From positions 6,076,001-6,140,000 of the forward strand of contig JARWIR010000008.1 in assembly GCA_029959085.1 (NCBI GenBank): DNA of 64,000 nucleotides, in the 5' to 3' direction. Made by a program: the position numbers and the translations under genes. This document shows, one piece after another, positions 21,991 to 35,700 of this stretch (position 1 is its first letter; each line of letters begins with the position of its first letter). This DNA comes from Nemophila menziesii (Eukaryota; Streptophyta; Magnoliopsida; Boraginales; Hydrophyllaceae). The notes beneath the pieces were generated by a model. The model was not told where the DNA came from and did no database searches. It saw nothing but the letters and a program-made list of their open reading frames with translations.

Positions 21991-23089
21991 ATGGAAGGGA
22001 AATTTAGAAGGTTCTCAAGGTGCTAAAATATCTTGGCATTCTATCTGCTCTAAGAAAGAAAATGGTGGATTAAATATATCAAACCTTGAAGATTTAAATA
22101 AGGTGTGTATATTGTCCATTTTTTGGAGAATGTACTCTCAAAAAGATAATTTATGGAGCTCTTGGACTAAGAATAATAATCTTAATAGAAGGTGTATATG
22201 GGGCATTGAATAAAAACAATATCATTCGTGGGTTTGGAAGCAAATGTTTAAAACCAAAGAAATTGCTTATAAATTCATAAGACATGAGGTAGAGAATGGT
22301 ATGGACACATTTATGCTATGGGATAAATGGATTTAAGGCAAAAGTATAGAAGAAGCCTTGAATATTGATTTGGGTAAACAAAATATTAAGAGTAACAGAA
22401 CTATTAATGATTTCTATGGAAGAAAGAGGTGGAGACTTCCTCCTTGTATAAGTAAAGCTTTACCAATTATTCAAAATATTAAGCTAACTGACAAGTCTGA
22501 TAAAATTATCTGGGAGCATAATATTAAACAAAAGTTTTCATTTAAAAAAACCTTGTCAAGTATTAGTGAAGCTAAAGAGTATGTTGACTGGAGTAAAGTT
22601 GTTTGGGACAGGTTTTGTGTTCCAAGATGCTCGTTTATTACTTGGGTGGCTGCTCAAGATAGGCTCCCAACTAAAAATAGAATGTTAAGTTGGGGGTTAC
22701 AGGTCAATCCTTTGTGTGATTTCTGTCTTAATGGTGGAGAAGATAGGGATCATTTATTCTTATCTTGTTCATTTTCTCAGAGAATACTTAAGAATGTTAT
22801 GAAGATTAGTGGTATACATATTGCAGCCTCGGGTTTTTTGCCTTTAATCAAGTCGTTTCTGCTTCTTCAAAGTAAAGAACATCTAAGTATTGTAAGTTTG
22901 ATATTTACTTCATATGTGTATTGTATATGGAGTGAACGAAATGGGAGAAATCACGGGAGTTTAATGCGCACTGAGGAGCAAATGGAAAAGGAGATAAGGA
23001 TGATGATTTGCTCGAGATTACAAAGTTTTAAACTTAAGGAAAAAAGCTCAAAAGAAGTTCTAGAAAAATTAGTTAGTGGGTCTGTTTAG
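21991..23089 (+). pseudogene. LINE ORF2 C-terminal remnant (RT end + zf-RVT) in L3
   Basis: One continuous frame of the ORF2 end, interrupted only by TAA at 22211-22213 and 22334-22336, which are exactly in frame with each other and with the 243-codon stretch at 22358-23089. In that stretch the zinc knuckle residues are C120, C123, H132 and C137, preceded by the W...RLPT..R...W motif typical of zf-RVT (PF13966) in plant LINE-like proteins. The start of the open frame upstream (21923) is host-repeat sequence, not LINE. Endonuclease and RT catalytic core are absent. Confidence 0.88.
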
Positions 23090-23118
23090 TAATAGCTAGT
23101 GGGCCTCTTGTAATTTTT
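21991..23118 (+). mobile_element. LINE copy L3, 5'-truncated, 3' end deleted
   Basis: 1,128 bp, with the left target site at 21980-21990. It has the same 3' junction to D2 as L1 and L5. Its coding remnant is among the least damaged, with only the two ancestral in-frame stops. Confidence 0.9.
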
Positions 23119-26100
23119 AATGACATGTGTTTTATAAATATGATTGATGGTTATAAATTTAAAATTCGACCAGCCAATACAGGAGGTAAGTCTTACCGGG
23201 TCTTTAAATCCCTAAAAATGATCAATAAAATTAACTTTACTTTTGATGGACTACCTATTCCAAATGATAACCTAGCCCACCAACTAGTATTTCCTTAAGA
23301 ACAAAACACAAACTCATTTATCTAAGACAGAAAAATACAATATTTTAGTATAATTACTATAGAAAATTTAAAGTTACGATTGACCAAAGAAATGAAAACA
23401 TTTTAAATAAAAAATTTATTTTTATAAATATTCCAGATCTACCTTCCTCAAACGAACTTTGAATCCTTCTAGCTTCACGGTGAATTGAAGGTGCTGAATT
23501 CTTCTCTATCCTCTCTGACATCACTTCCATTGCCTGTATACATTATAGGTATCGTTAAACACTTTATTCAGTTTTAAATATTATATGTATATCCATTATA
23601 TTTCTTTTAGGAATATCCGATTAGGTTAATGTAATTTGAATAATTACCAATTAATTTTTAAGTATTTGAGTATATGTTAATTCAATTTTTGAAATTATTA
23701 TAAATCTATGCAAGTTTATTTTTTTTCTTAATAATTAAAAAATAAATCTAATAAAATACTAAGAGAATAATAACTTGATAATTCTCAGATGCGATTTAAT
23801 TTTGAAATTTAAATATTATTTATTGATAATGTTTAAATATACTTTTGTGTTTTCTCACAGATTTATTTTAACATTGAGATTCCTATCAATAATAAATATA
23901 ATTATCAACAAAACAAGGAATGAGATCGTTGATCATGATATTTCACACAACTATAAACAATTCATAATTGTTTCGTGGTAAGATCTAATTACTAAATTAA
24001 ATTCGATAGGTTATGTTAGTGTTTTGTTTGAAGGGAATATGTATTACTTGATTAAAAGTTTGTCTACTTTCTTTAATTTTACTCTAATTTGGAGTAGGAA
24101 TTGAAAGTTTGATGGCATCCTTCTATTTTTTTGATAAATGAAACTCTCTGGGATCCTGTTCATAACGACACAAAATGCACTCTAGTGCTTGTTCAATTAA
24201 ACTTTCATACTCAACCCCTTCCAAGATTATTTGCAGTGGCTGGCACATGATTTTATCTCTTTTTTCTTTGTTGCATATGATGAGGACATTGACTACTAAA
24301 TCTTGGTAGTTTCTCTAGTGGACAATTTCAACAACATAAAATTGATGAACTACTTTTTGTTGTTTTTATATCTAATAAAATAGATGATATATTAAAATGT
24401 CTACATGTTTTATTTTTATTTTAAAATATTTCTGGTTTATGAAATTATATCTGATCAAATCAACAGGTATTTACATATGTGGGCCTGAAGAAGCATAAAG
24501 TAGCTAAAAAAGGAGGTGTTTGTTTCTAACAAGAAGCTGAAAAAATCCATCCATCATAATAGGGGAAATTGGGCTCGGAATCGGAGAGTATTGACCATAT
24601 CCCATTGATCCATCATATCCATGACCCGGATAAAACATTGATGAAGTATCGTTATACATTGGCTGTGAATAAAATCAAACACCATAGGAGCGTGATACTA
24701 ACCACCATAGTAAATCCCTGGGTCTTTTGGAGTATAAGCATTGTATGGGTAAGTGGCGGTAAGAAGAGATCCACTTGAATCTGAATCAACAGCGAGATCT
24801 TTGACATTTGTAGGGGCACTTGAGATGGTTACAATAGAAGGTGGATTCAGAAGCACAGCCCTTTCATCCTTAGGAATAGCAGCGTGAAAATAGATTGTAA
24901 ATATTAGAGTTTTAAAGCAGATCTGAACACTAAACTGAGAAAAAGATAAATAATTTCTCTTAATTTACCTGATCTATCCCATTTTGTAATTCGACAACTT
25001 TCTCGACTGCAAATAGTTATAAATAAACATGTTAGTTCGAGTTTAGGTGCAAGATTTGATTTTCATAGAAAATAAACATGGAAAATCGAAAACCTAAACT
25101 CAAAATCTAACGATCTACATGTAAGAAAAATTAACAAACAAAAAAACACAAGAAATACCCAAACATTACGGTTTGTCACCCAGAATCGCGTCAACACACA
25201 GATATTAATTTAGAATCCCTACTCGGTATGGTTGTTGTTCTAGAGCTTGCACGAACCATGGATCATATACTATTTGGAGTTGAGCATGCCCTCCTGGTGG
25301 ACGTTGAATTGATGGATTCTCAACTTCTTGATTAAGTAGGATTACAAGTTCTCATCTTCATCAACTTCCACCTGTTATTACGTAAATAGGGCATCTCCAC
25401 TTTCTACCTAATATTATGTCACATAAATGCATTTATTATAAAAAAAGGGAGACATCAATATATATTCTCCTCAGTCTTTTACCCCAATACTAAATTTTTT
25501 GTTAGACTTCCATTAGGAAGCACACCTCATCATGGTCATATGACCCTTGACTGATTTTAGCTCATCAAGTTCTTCAAGAGGCAAATCCGGCTTGGGAAAC
25601 TATCCATAAAAGAATCAAAGTTTCACCGTTTGAGGGTTTACATTGGGTAAGAGTTTCACGCTCTATCACTTCTTGTATATGATACAGGAGAACGTATATT
25701 CTACCTCTACAATTCAATGATGTTTATAATAACCTCAATGGTAGGTGGAATGGAAAATGAAAGTGCATAGAAAGTGATGAAGACTTATGATAGTAGTGAT
25801 AGAAAAATCCTACAAAAAGATTAAATCAATTTAAATTAAATCTAAGATAATCAAGCACTAGGTTACCTCTCATGGGAATTTATGTCTTAGAAATTATGGG
25901 ATTTACATGCTTATATATGCAAATGATTTGTACAAGATGATATCAGTACGAGTATAATACCCTAAACGTGAGGTCGGAAACATGATAACACAAATTTTTC
26001 ATGGATGTTGTATTACATGAACTCTTTATATGATACAAACACCTTAAAATTGAATGAGAACTGAATCTGTGTTTTTAGATTTGTTAGTCAAAACTAACTT

Positions 26101-27210
26101 TGTTAGTTAATATTTCGTATAATGACTAATTTTTATCGGAAACTCCTTATGTTGGTTTGACTTCGTTTAATGAATTATATTTGTGGAATATTTTGTTTGT
26201 GCTCAGTTATTTGTGAATAAAATGACCAAATTGTATGAATTTAATGATAAATTTTAAATTTTTAAATTTTAAATTTTGGTGGGAAAAATCCTACCGAAAG
26301 TAGTATGTTATACGATAAGCCATGGGATTGAAGTTCAAATGCATTAACATATGTTTTATTTGGAGCATTATTAATTCACTTCAAAACTCGAAAAATAAAT
26401 GAAATCTTATGAAGAATAGAAGATTAAAACAATACAAAGCTTTAAATGACATTAACGGTTATTGTGGGATAACGTACACTAAATGTAGTTATTTTGCAAA
26501 AATGCTTGAGATTGAAATTATGTACATTTAATTGTTACATGATCTAAATTCATAATACACATACCAAAACAAGTACACCGTGCAGTTTTGATATAAAGTC
26601 TCTCATCAATATTATCGGTTTACTCGTATACTTACCAAGCACACAATGCAGTTTTCTTCTTGTTGTAGTAAACACATACCCTGGAACTGTTATTATGACT
26701 AAATTCTAAATTATAACAAGATGCACATGCATTCTTTGCAAAAGCGCATATGATTTTTTCACACTAGTTGATTACAAACAAGTTCATAAAATAAATCTGT
26801 AGTACTTGAATATCCCATGTTGGGAGAAGATGTACAAACTTAAAAACTAAGGCCAATAACATGTGATTTGCAAATAGGATTCCCTGGGGTGCTCAACTTA
26901 CCAGGTAATAGTATCAAAAGTTGCCTTAGTAACCAGTATACTTTTACAACGAGTATCGTAAGAATAACAATGTTATACAATTTCATGACAAAAATCTGGT
27001 CATCTTTCAATTAAAAAATTCTAGATAGTTCTTGGGGATTGAATTTATTATGATCATCCTTTATAAATTCTACCAACACTGTATATATATTGACAATAAA
27101 AAAATTAAACAACAAGCCAAAGAAAAACTCCCGATGAATGATAAACTAACATATCGCCTATAAACAAACAAAATGGTAATAGATAAAAAAATATTAAAAC
27201 TAATAAAAAC
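23119..27210 (+). repeat. Tandem unit U5 (truncated at 27210)
   Basis: Type A sequence from D2 to the AT-rich region upstream of the LINE position, then it stops abruptly. The sequence equivalent to U1 about 4230 onward is missing and is joined to sequence equivalent to U1 about 1128. This unit therefore has no LINE, no target site and no D1. The junction is described separately. Confidence 0.88.
24473..24868 (-). pseudogene. YTH/ECT-like fragment, U5
   Basis: Same fragment. A change to aagctgaaaa alters the 3' end and interrupts the frame after DGFF that is open in other units. Confidence 0.47.
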
Positions 27211-27258
27211 TCTCTAGGAGCATCCTTCTATTTTTTTGATAAATGAAACTCTCTAGGA
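27207..27258 (+). repeat. U5/U6 breakpoint with templated filler
   Basis: The 13-mer aaactctctagga occurs at 27207-27219, at the breakpoint, and again at 27246-27258, in its normal place. Other units have ctctggga there, so both U6 copies share a G-to-A variant. The filler was probably copied from the nearby sequence during repair. Confidence 0.75.
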
Positions 27259-27575
27259 TCCTGTTCATAACGACATAATATGCACTCTAGTGCTTGTTCA
27301 ATTAAACTTTCATACTCAACCCCTTCCAAGATTATTTGCAGTGGCTGGCACATGATTTTATCTCTTTTTTCTTTGTTGCATATGATGAGGACATTGACTA
27401 CTAAATCTTGGTAGTATCTCTAGTGGACAATTTCAACAACATAAAATTGATGAACTACTTTTTGTTGTTTTTATATCTAATAAAATAGATGATATATTAA
27501 AATGTCTACATGTTTTATTTTTATTTTAAAATATTTCTGGTTTATGAAATTATATCTGATCAAATCAACTGGTAT

Positions 27576-27973
27576 TTACATATGTGGGCCTGAAGAAGCA
27601 TAAAGTAGCTGAAAAAGGAGGTGTTTGTTTCTAACAAGAAGCAGAAAAAATCCATCCATCATAATAGGGGAAATTGGGCTCGGAATCGGAGAGTATTGAC
27701 CATATCCCATTGATCCATCATATCCATGACCCAGATAAAACATTGATGAAGTATCGTTATACATTGGCTGTGAATAAAATCAAACACCGTAGGAGCGTGA
27801 TACTAACCACCATAGTAAATCCCTGGGTCCTTTGGAGTATAAGCATTGTATAGGAAAGTGGCGGTAAGAAGAGATCCACTTGAATCTGAATCAACAACGA
27901 GATCTTTGACATTTGTAGGGGCACTTGAGATGGTTACAACAGAAGGTGGATTCAGAAGCACGGCCCTTTCATC
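27576..27973 (-). pseudogene. YTH/ECT-like fragment, U6
   Basis: Same fragment, with a YLGHG variant of the YPGHG motif. It lies only about 3.1 kb after the U5 copy because of the U5/U6 truncation. Confidence 0.47.
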
Positions 27974-30847
27974 CTTAGGAATAGCAGCGTGAAAATAGAT
28001 TGTAAATATTAGAGTTTTAAAGCAGATCTGAACACTAAACTGAGAAAAAGATTAATAATTGCTCTTAATTTACCTGATCTATCCCATTTTGTAATTCGAC
28101 AACTTTCACGACTGCAAATAGTTATAAATAAACATGTTAGTTCGAGTTTAGGTGCAAGATTTGATTTTCATAGAAAATAAACATGGAAGATCGAAAACCT
28201 AAACTCAAAATCTAACGATCTACATGTAAGAAAAATTAACAAACAAAAAAATACAAGAAATACCCAAACATTACGGTTTCTCACCCAGAATCGCGTAGAA
28301 TCCCTACTCGGTATAGTTGTTGTTCTAGAGCTTGCACGAACCATGGATCATATACTATTTGGAGTTGAGCATTCCCTCCTGGTGGACGTTGAATTGATGG
28401 ATTCTCAACTTCTTGATTAAGTGGGATTACAAGTTCTCATCTTCATCAACTTCCACCTGTTATTACGTAAATAGGGCATCTCCACTTTCTACCTAATATT
28501 ATGTCACATAAATGCATTTATTATAAAAAAAGGGAGACATCAATATATATTCTCCTCAGTCTTTTACCCCAATACTAAATTTTTTGTTAGACTTCCATTA
28601 GGAAGCACACCTCATCATGGTCATATGACCCTTGACTGATTTTAGCTCATCAAGTTCTTCAAGAGGCAAATCCGGCTTGGGAAACTATCCATAAAAGAAT
28701 CAAAGTTTCACCGTTTGAGGGTTTACATTGGGTAAGAGTTTCACGCTCTATCACTTCTTGTATACGATACAGGAGAACGTATATTCTACCTCTACAATTC
28801 AATGATGTTTATAATAACCTCAATGGTAGGTGGAATGGAAAATGAAAGTGCATAGAAAGTGATGAAGACTTATGATAGTAGTGATAGAAAAATCCTACAA
28901 AGAGATTAAATCGATTTAAATTAAATCTAAGATAATCAAGCACTAGGTTACCTCTCATGGGAATTTATGTTTTAGAAATTATGGGATTTACATGCTTATA
29001 TATGCAAATGATTTGTACAAGATGATACCAGTACGAGTATAATACCCTAAACGTGAGGTCAGAAACATGATAACACAAATTTTTCATGGATGTTGTATTA
29101 CATGAACTCTTTATATGATACAAATACCTTAAAATTGAATAAGAACTGAATCTGTGTTTTTAGATTTGTTAGTCAAAACTAACTTTGTTAGTTAATATTT
29201 CGTATAATGACTAATTTTTATCGAAAACTCCTTATGTTGGTTTGACTTCGTTTAATGAATTGTATTTGTGGAATATTTTGTTTGTGTTCAGTTATTTGTG
29301 AATAAAATGACCAAATTGTATGAATTTAATGATAAATTTTAAATTTTGGTGGGAAAAATCCTACCGAAAGTAGTATGTTATACGATAAGCCATGGGATTG
29401 AAGTTCAAATGCATTAACATATGTTTTATTTGGAGCATTATTAATTCACTTCAAAACTCAAAAAATAAATGAAATCTTATGAAAAATAGAAGATTAAAAC
29501 AATACAAAGCTTTAAATGACATTAACGGTTATTGTGGGATAAAGTACACTAAATGTAGTTATTTTGCAAAAATGCTTGAGATTGAAATTATGTACATTTA
29601 ATTGTTACATGATCTAAATGTCATAATACACATACCAAAACAAGTACACCGTGCAATTTTGATATAAAGTCTCTCATCAATATTATCGGTTTACTCATAT
29701 ATTACCAAGCACACCGTGCAGTTTTCTTCTTGTTGTAGTAAACGCACACCCTGGAAGTGTTATTATGACTAAAGTCTAAATAATAACACGATGCACATGC
29801 ATTCTTTGCGAAAGCGCATATGATTTTTTCACACTAGTTGATTACAAACAAGTTCATAAAATAAATCTGTATACTTGAATATCCCATGTGGGGAGAAGAT
29901 GTACAAACTTAAAAACTAAGGCCAATAACATGTAATTTGCAAATAGGATTCCCTGGGGTGCTCAACTTACCAGGTAATAGTATCAAAAGTTTCCTTAGTA
30001 ACCAGTATACTTTTACAACGAGTATCGTAAGAATAACAATGTTATACAATTTCATGACAAAAATCTGGTCATCTTTCAATTACAAAATTCTTGATAGTTC
30101 TTGGGGATTGAATTTATTATGATCATCCTTTATGAATTCTACCAACACTGTATATATATTGACAATAAGAAAATTAAACCACAAGCCAAAGAAAAACTAC
30201 CGATGAATGCTAAACTAACATATCGCCTATAAACAAACAAAATGGTAATAGATAAAAAATATTAAAACTAATAAAAACAATATGGTAGCGTTAAAAATTC
30301 AATTTGGTTAAAAATTACCTGCCAAACTAAAATAAGGTACTTAACCTAATATTATAGCTTTATGAGATAAAAATATACTTAATACACTAGGAAAACGTAA
30401 TTAAAGATTAAGATGTAATCCGAATATATGACATACGAAAAGAAAAGAAGCATAAACTATTAGAACATGGAATTGAGTAAAAAAAGATAAACTCCTGACT
30501 ATATACTACAATTTAGGCAATAATAGGTATGATCAATAAAATATTGTTTGAGTAACAATTGAACTATTAATCTACAAAACATTGGTTTATTCTAACACTA
30601 CATTAGTGATTATATTCATAAATCAATTATGTACATAGTTAATAACAAAGTCAGCGTGATATAATACATTAAAAAAGGATTTGAAGGATTTGATCGCTGA
30701 AGAATTTTTTAATTTTTGTAGTAATCGTGTAGCTGTTGAAATTAAATTTAAAATTTAGATATAAAAAAAATCACGTATAATTTAATGGAGAAAATTATAT
30801 GATCAAAACTATAGTTTATTCATTACTGTAACACATGTGACAAGGAA

Positions 30848-30907
30848 AAATATGAAGTTCAACAACAATTATTTAGTAAATATGAAGTTCAACAACAATT
30901 ATTTAGT
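30848..30907 (+). repeat. 30-bp tandem duplication private to U6
   Basis: Two consecutive copies of a 30-bp segment beginning aaatatgaagttcaac. All other units have one copy. Confidence 0.9.
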
Positions 30908-31164
30908 TGAAGTTAGTTTTAACGATGATATAATAACTAGTGGAAGAGATATCAAGTTGATTTAAAGATTTTTTGGATCAATATTCTGGAAAAAAAAATA
31001 TAAGAGAGTTATGAGTAACTTAACATCTGCATATGAGCAAATTCGTTTCCCGGCTTTAATTTCAAAATGACTATTTCTAGGCCAAAAATATTCTAAATGA
31101 TCATTTTGAATATATTTGACTACGCCATCAAAAATAATTGTTTTGGCCTAAAATTGGTTATTTT

Positions 31165-32260
31165 ATGGAAGGGAAATTTAGAAGGTTCTCAAGGTGCTAA
31201 AATGTCTTGGCATTCTATCTGCTCTAAGAAAGAAAATGGTGGATTAAATATATCAAACCTTGAATATTTAAATAAGGTGTGTATATTGTCCATTTTATGG
31301 AGAATGTACTCTCAAAAAGATAATTTATGGAGCTCTTGGACTAAGAATAATAATCTTAATTGAAGGTGTATATGGGGCATTGAATAAAAACAATATCATT
31401 CGTGGGTTTGGAAGCAAATGTTAAAAATCAAAGAAATTGCTTATATTCATAAGACATGAGGTAGAGAATGGTATGGACACATTTATGCTACGGGATAAAT
31501 GGATTTAAGGAAAAAGTATAGAAGAAACCTTGAATATTGATTTGGGTAAACAAAATATTAAGAGTAACAGAACTATTAATGATTTCTAAGGAAGAAAGAG
31601 GTGGAGACTTCCTCCTTGTATAAGTAAAGCTTTACCAATTATTCAAAATATTAAGCTAACTGACAAGTCTGATAAAATTATCTGGGAGCATAATATTAAA
31701 CAAAAGTTTTCATTTAAAAAACCTTGTCAAGTATTAGTGAAGCTAAAGAGTATGTTGACTGGAGTAAAGTTGTTTGGGACAGGTTTTGTGTTCCAAGATG
31801 CTCGTTTATTACTTGGGTGGCTGCTCAAGATAGGCTCCCAACTAAAAATAGAATGTTAAGTTGGGGGTTACAGGTCAATCCTTTGTGTTATTTCTGTCTT
31901 AATGGTGGAGAAGATAGGGATCATTTATTCTTATCTTGTTCATTTTCTCAGAGAATACTTAAGAATGTTATGAAGATTAGTGGTATACATATTGCAGCCT
32001 CGGGTTTTTTGCCTTTAATCAAGTCTTTTCTGCTTCTTCAAAGTAAAGAACATCTAAGTATTGTAAGTTTGATATTTACTTCATATGTGTATTGTATATG
32101 GAGTGAACGAAATGGGAGAAATCACGGGAGTTTAATGCGCACTGAGGAGCAAATGGAAAAGGAGATAAAGATGATGATTTGCTCGAGATTACAAAGTTTT
32201 AAACTTAAGGAAAAAAGCTCAAAAGAAGTTATAGAAAAATTAGTTAGTGGGTCTGTTTAG
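31165..32260 (+). pseudogene. LINE ORF2 C-terminal remnant (RT end + zf-RVT) in L4
   Basis: Same remnant with TGA at 31361-31363, a 2-bp loss near 31445, a TAA near 31588 and a 1-bp loss in the A run near 31717. The 2-bp and 1-bp losses together restore the frame. The first knuckle pair reads CYFC instead of CDFC. The tail is open to the stop at 32260. Confidence 0.86.
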
Positions 32261-32419
32261 TAATAGCTAGTGGGCCTCTTGTAATTTTTCTTTAATATAT
32301 TTGTAATGTAATGTAATGTCTTGTTAATGGGCCTTATTGTTTTGGGCTTGGATAGTTTGTAAAGGATATGGTGGGTTGAGTTTTAATAAAATAGTTTTGA
32401 TTTGGCTATAAAAAAAAAA
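31165..32419 (+). mobile_element. LINE copy L4, 5'-truncated, with poly(A) and target-site duplication
   Basis: 1,255 bp. The target site is at 31154-31164 and again at 32420-32430. AATAAA lies at 32385-32390 and the terminal A tract at 32410-32419. It carries the same nonsense changes as L1 (TGA at 31361-31363, and ttctaagg near 31587), yet has the full 3' end like L2. Confidence 0.92.
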
Positions 32420-32430
32420 TTGGTTATTTT
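32420..32430 (+). repeat. Right target-site copy of the LINE in U6
   Basis: ttggttatttt directly after the A tract, identical to the left copy at 31154-31164. Confidence 0.92.
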
Positions 32431-32741
32431 GAATCATTTATATTTGATAGACACACGCAAGTCATATCATAAAATAGTTTATTTTTTGATAGGGTTAGTC
32501 AGATGGTATAAAATGCTCATTTTGAATATATTTTCATAATCCTACACCAATTATATTAATACACATCCCATATATTTTAAACTTACAAAATTAACTAACT
32601 AATTAATCTAATGACATGTATTTTGTTACAATAATTAATGGTTGAAACTTGAATATTGGACCATCCAATATTGGATGATAGTCTTACCCCATACCATGTT
32701 TATGTCATGCAAAAACTAATTAGAGGAACTACTAGTTATTT

Positions 32742-35700
32742 AATGACATGTGTTTTATAAATATGATTGATGGTTATGAATTTAAAATTCGACCAGCCAA
32801 TACAGGAGGTAAGTCTTACCCGGTCTTTAAATCCCTAAAAATGATCAATAAAATTAACTTTACTTTTTGATGGACTACCGAGCCCAAATGATAACCTAGC
32901 CCACCAACTAGTATTTCCTTAAGTACAAAACACAAACTCATTTATTTAAGACAGAAAAATACAATGTTTTAGTATAATTACTATAGAAAATTTAAAGGTA
33001 CGATTGACCAAAAAATTGAATACATTTAAATTAAAAATTTTATTTTTATAAATATTCCAGATCTACCTTCCTCAAACGAACTTTGAATCCTTCCAGTTTC
33101 ACCGTGAATTGAAGGTGCTGAATTCTTCTCTATCCTCTCTGACATCACTTCCATTGCCTGTATACATTGTAGGTATTGTTAAACACTTTATTCACTTTTA
33201 AATATTATATGTATATCCATTATATTTATTTTAGGAATATCCGATTAGGTTAATGTAATTTGACTAATTACCGATTAATTTTTAAGTATTTGAGTATATG
33301 TTAATTCAATTTTTGAAATTATTATAAATCTATGCAAGTTCATTTTTTTCTTAATAATTAAAAAATAAATCTAATAAAATACTAAGAGAATAATAACTTG
33401 ATAATTCTCAGATGCTATTTAATTTTGAAATTTAAATATTATTTATTGATAATGTTTAAATATATTTTTGTGTTTTCTCACAGATTTATTTTAACATTGA
33501 GATTCCTATCAATAATAAATATAATTATCAACAAAACAAGGAATGAGATCGTTGATCATGATATTTCACACAACTATAAACAATTCATAATTGATAATGT
33601 CTACATGTTTTATTTTTATTGATAATGTCTACATGTTTTATTTTTATTTTAAAATATTTCTGGTTTATGAAATTATATCTGATCAAATCAACAGGTATTT
33701 ACATATGTGGGCCTGAAGAAGCATAAAGTAGCTGAAAAAGGAGGTGTCTGTTTCTAACAAGAAGCAGAAAAAATCCATCCATCATAATAGAGGAAATTGG
33801 GCTCGGAATCGGAGAGTATTGACCATATCCCATTGACCCATCATATCCATGACCCGAATAAAACATCGATGAAGTATCGTTATACATTGGCTGTGAATAA
33901 AATCAAACACCATAGGAGCGTGATACTAACCACCATAGTAAATCCCTGGGTCCTTTGGAGTATAAGCATTGTATGGGTAAGTGGCGGTAAGAAGAGATCC
34001 ACTTGAATCTGAATCAACAGCGAGATCTTTGACATTTGTAGGGGCACTTGAGATGGTTACAACAGAAGGTGGATTCACAAGCACGGCCCTTTCATCCTTA
34101 GGAATAGCAGCGTGAAAATAGATTGTAAATATTAGAGTTTTAAAGCAGATCTGAACTATAAACTGAGAAAAAGATAAATAATTGCTCTTAATTTACCCGA
34201 TCTATCCCATTTTGTAATTCGACAACTCTCTCGACTGCAAATCGTTATAAATAAACATGTTAGTTCGAGTTTAGGTGCAAGATTTGATTTACATAGAAAA
34301 TAAACAGGGAAGATTGAAAACCTAAACTCAAAATCTAACGATCTACATACAAGAAAAATTAACAAACAAAAAAATAAAAGAAAAACCCAAACATTACGAT
34401 TTGTCACCCAGAATCGCGTCAACACACAGATCTTAATTTAGAATCCCTACTCGGTATGGTTGTTGTTCTAGAGCTTGCACGAACCGTGGATCATATACTA
34501 TTTGGTGTTGAGCATTCCCTCCTGGTGGACGTTGAATTGTTGGATTCTCAACTTCTTGATTATGTGGGATTACAAGTTCTCAATGGTAGGTGGAATGGAA
34601 AATGAAAGTGCATAGAAAGTGATGAAGACTTATGATAGTAGTGATAGAAAAATCCTACAAAAAGATTAAATCGATTTCAAATAAATCTAAGATAATCAAG
34701 GACTAGGTTACCTCTCATGGGAATTTATGTTCTCGAAAATTATGGGATTTCCAAGCTTATATTTGCAAATGATTTGTACATGATGATACCAATATGATTA
34801 TAGTAGATGTTGTATTACATGAACTCTTTATATGATACAAACACCTTAAAATTGAATGAGAACTGAATCTCTGTTTTTAGATTTGTTAGTCAAAACAAAC
34901 TTTGTTAGTTAATATTTCGTATAATGAATAATTTTTATTGAAAACTCCTTATGTTGGTTTGACTTCGTTTAATGAATTGTATTTGTGGAATATTTTGTTT
35001 GTGTTCAGTTATTTGTGAATAAAATGACCAAATTGTATGAATTTAATGATAAATTTTAAATTTTTAAATTTTAAATTTTGGTGGGAAAAATCCTACCGAA
35101 AGTAGTATGTTATACGATAAGCCATGGGATTGAAGTTCAAATGCATTAACATATGTTTTATTTGGAGCATTATTAATTCACTTAAAAACTAGAAAAATAA
35201 ATGAAATCTTATGAAAAATACAATATTAAAACAATACAAAGCTTTGAATGACATTAACGGTTATTGTGGGATAAAGTCCACTAAATGTAGTTATTTTGCA
35301 AAAATGCTTGAGATTGAAATTATGTACATTTAATTGTTACATGATCTAAATGTCATAATACACATACCAAAACAAGTACACCGTGCAATTTTGATATAAA
35401 GTCTCTCATCAATATTATCTGTTTACTCATATATTACCAAGCACACCGTGCAGTTTTCTTCTTGTTGTAGTAAACACACACCCTGGAAGTGTTATTATGA
35501 CTAAAGTCTAAATAAATACAAGATGCACATGCATTCTTTGCGAAAGCGCATATGATTTTTTCACACTAGTTGATTACAAACTAGTTCATAAAATAAATCT
35601 GTAGTACTTGAATATCCAATGTGGGAAGAAGATGTACAAACTTAAAAACTAAGGCTAATAACATGTAATTTGCAAATAGGATTCACTGGAGTGCTCAACT

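Larger units (their letters stand above)
17116..23118 (+). repeat. Tandem unit U4 (type A, LINE with deleted 3' end)
   Basis: About 6.0 kb. Its D2 is broken: about 45 bp are missing at 17115/17116, so the sequence goes from the end of the D1 spacer straight into the second half of D2. A private loss of about 29 bp lies after 18454, inside the YTH/ECT-like fragment. The LINE is 1,128 bp, as in U1 and U11. Confidence 0.88.
27211..32741 (+). repeat. Tandem unit U6 (lacks first ~1 kb, mosaic, complete LINE 3' end)
   Basis: Begins inside the unit at the segment equivalent to U1 about 1128. It is A-like through the A-specific block (about 29041-29089), then carries B/C variants at about 29220-30210, for example cgaaaactcc, attgtatttg, a shorter AT stretch, and atattaccaagcacaccgtg. 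After that it is A-like and carries a LINE with poly(A) and D1 (32610). A private deletion of about 20 bp lies near 28296. A 30-bp tandem duplication lies at 30848-30907. Confidence 0.85.

Noticed and set aside
34156..34425. 89-codon minus-strand open frame in U7
   Set aside because: It reads through the presumed intron and upstream part of the ECT-like fragment in a different frame; other units have stops there.
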